Shown here: positions 63,581 through 64,000 of the stretch, in pieces
Layout: each line of letters begins with the position of its first letter
How positions within the stretch are numbered: the first letter of the stretch is position 1
NCBI RefSeq assembly: GCF_900094735.1
Contig: NZ_FMBM01000002.1
Location: forward strand, 1,860,001 to 1,924,000
From: Saliniramus fredricksonii
GTDB lineage: Bacteria > Pseudomonadota > Alphaproteobacteria > Rhizobiales > Beijerinckiaceae
Length of the DNA: 64,000 nt
Reading direction: 5' to 3'
Made by a program: the position numbers and the translations under genes
The notes under the pieces: generated by a model
The model's database searches: none
What the model was told of the DNA's origin: nothing
Seen by the model: only the letters and a program-made list of their open reading frames with translations

Positions 63581-64000
63581 TTACCGGAAACGATTCCGAG
63601 CTTTATAGACATGGGCGTCGAACGCATCCTGAGACTGCCAGGAATACGAGGCCACGATGCGGCGGTATGCATCCGAGGCGCGTGCCTCAAGCCCTGCCCG
63701 GTCGTTCACGATCACCTTGCCGCGCGTATAAGTGATGATGCCGTCACGTGAGAGTTCGGTGCAGGCGGCGTTCACCGTGGCGCGGCGCAGGCCCAGAGCC
63801 TCGGCCAGGCTCTCCTGCGTGATCAGGATCGTATCGCCATGGACGGCATCGTGAGCATGCAGCAACCGGCGCGCCACCCGCTCCGGTGCATGCCCCAGCG
63901 AGTTACAGGCGACGCTTTCCATCAACTGTATGATCAAAGAACGCCCGTAGAGGATAAGGGCGGTATAGAGACAGGGAAAACGCTCCAGCGCCTCGGTCAT
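63581..64000 (-). CDS. Crp/Fnr-family transcriptional regulator, C-terminal part (partial)
   Basis: The gene runs off the right edge of the window, so the N-terminal cyclic-nucleotide-binding-like domain is not seen. The visible 139 residues include the dimerisation helix (QLMESVACNSLGHAPERVARRLLHAHD) and the winged helix-turn-helix LITQESLAEALGLRRATVNAACTELSRDGII. The methionine at the window edge is internal, not a start. The recognition helix RRATVNAACTEL resembles the Crp-like group common in Rhizobiales, not FNR. No cysteine cluster is in the visible part. Confidence 0.82.
   Translation of the reverse strand: MTEALERFPCLYTALILYGRSLIIQLMESVACNSLGHAPERVARRLLHAHDAVHGDTILITQESLAEALGLRRATVNAACTELSRDGIITYTRGKVIVNDRAGLEARASDAYRRIVASYSWQSQDAFDAHVYKARNRFR

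Noticed and set aside
1-64000. CRISPR arrays, tRNA or rRNA genes, insertion sequences
   Set aside because: No regular spaced repeats, no tRNA-like cloverleaf or rRNA segments and no transposase motifs were seen on either strand.

Overview
The window is high-GC chromosomal DNA from an alphaproteobacterium, most likely of the Hyphomicrobiales (Rhizobiales). The evidence is a set of lineage-typical genes: FtcR (flagellar regulator), a Fur/Mur regulator without the zinc CxxC motif, a TIGR02302/DUF4175 protein, DUF1489, a cytochrome bc1 chaperone, BamE and DUF177/YceD, plus a CoxL-D-E-F-G carbon monoxide dehydrogenase cluster. I saw no rRNA, tRNA, CRISPR array, transposase or integrase.

Layout. 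1-3781 (+): the 3' end of coxL followed by coxD, coxE, an XdhC-type coxF and coxG, closed by a strong terminator. 3840-8952 (-): a complete branched-chain-amino-acid-type ABC importer (binding protein, livG, livF, livH, livM). 9099-14051: an M29 aminopeptidase, a small protein coupled to a CpdB-like nucleotidase, a Sel1-like protein and a META-domain protein. 14401-17878: two paralogous, unrecognised proteins, each with two copies of a ~95-residue His/Gly-rich module, flanking an M81 (MlrC-like) metallopeptidase on the other strand. 17990-28272: mutS, a DUF937-like gene, a type III ornithine/lysine decarboxylase with a long leader, YbgC, TIGR02302, bamE, the bc1 chaperone and DUF177. 28294-37400: a CoA-transferase pair, a two-domain gamma-glutamylcyclotransferase-like protein, a catabolic group (peptide-type binding protein, N-carbamoyl amino acid/allantoate hydrolase, 2-keto-4-pentenoate hydratase-like), an SDR and an MFS transporter. 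37408-48380: Fur/Mur, DUF1489, ftcR, a class V aminotransferase, an atypical metallo-beta-lactamase-fold protein, hemF, parE, an M3 oligopeptidase and a LysR regulator. 48586-53469 (-): a TetR-MFP-RND efflux operon whose RND gene is frameshifted near its 3' end.

53745-55870 is a sharply AT-rich insert with two overlapping genes: a ParA-type ATPase and a SIR2-domain protein. This looks like a horizontally acquired, probably anti-phage, two-gene module. It abuts pgeF, which appears to lack a stretch of its N-terminal region and a Shine-Dalgarno sequence. 56724-64000 holds a chemotaxis receptor with a C-terminal PilZ domain, a pteridine-reductase-like SDR, two tandem TadG-like proteins, a small membrane protein and the C-terminal part of a Crp/Fnr regulator.

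The best candidates for undescribed biology are the two His/Gly-module proteins, which share an 11-base element about 90 bases upstream of both starts, and the ParA-SIR2 island. All calls are from reading the sequence; no search was run.
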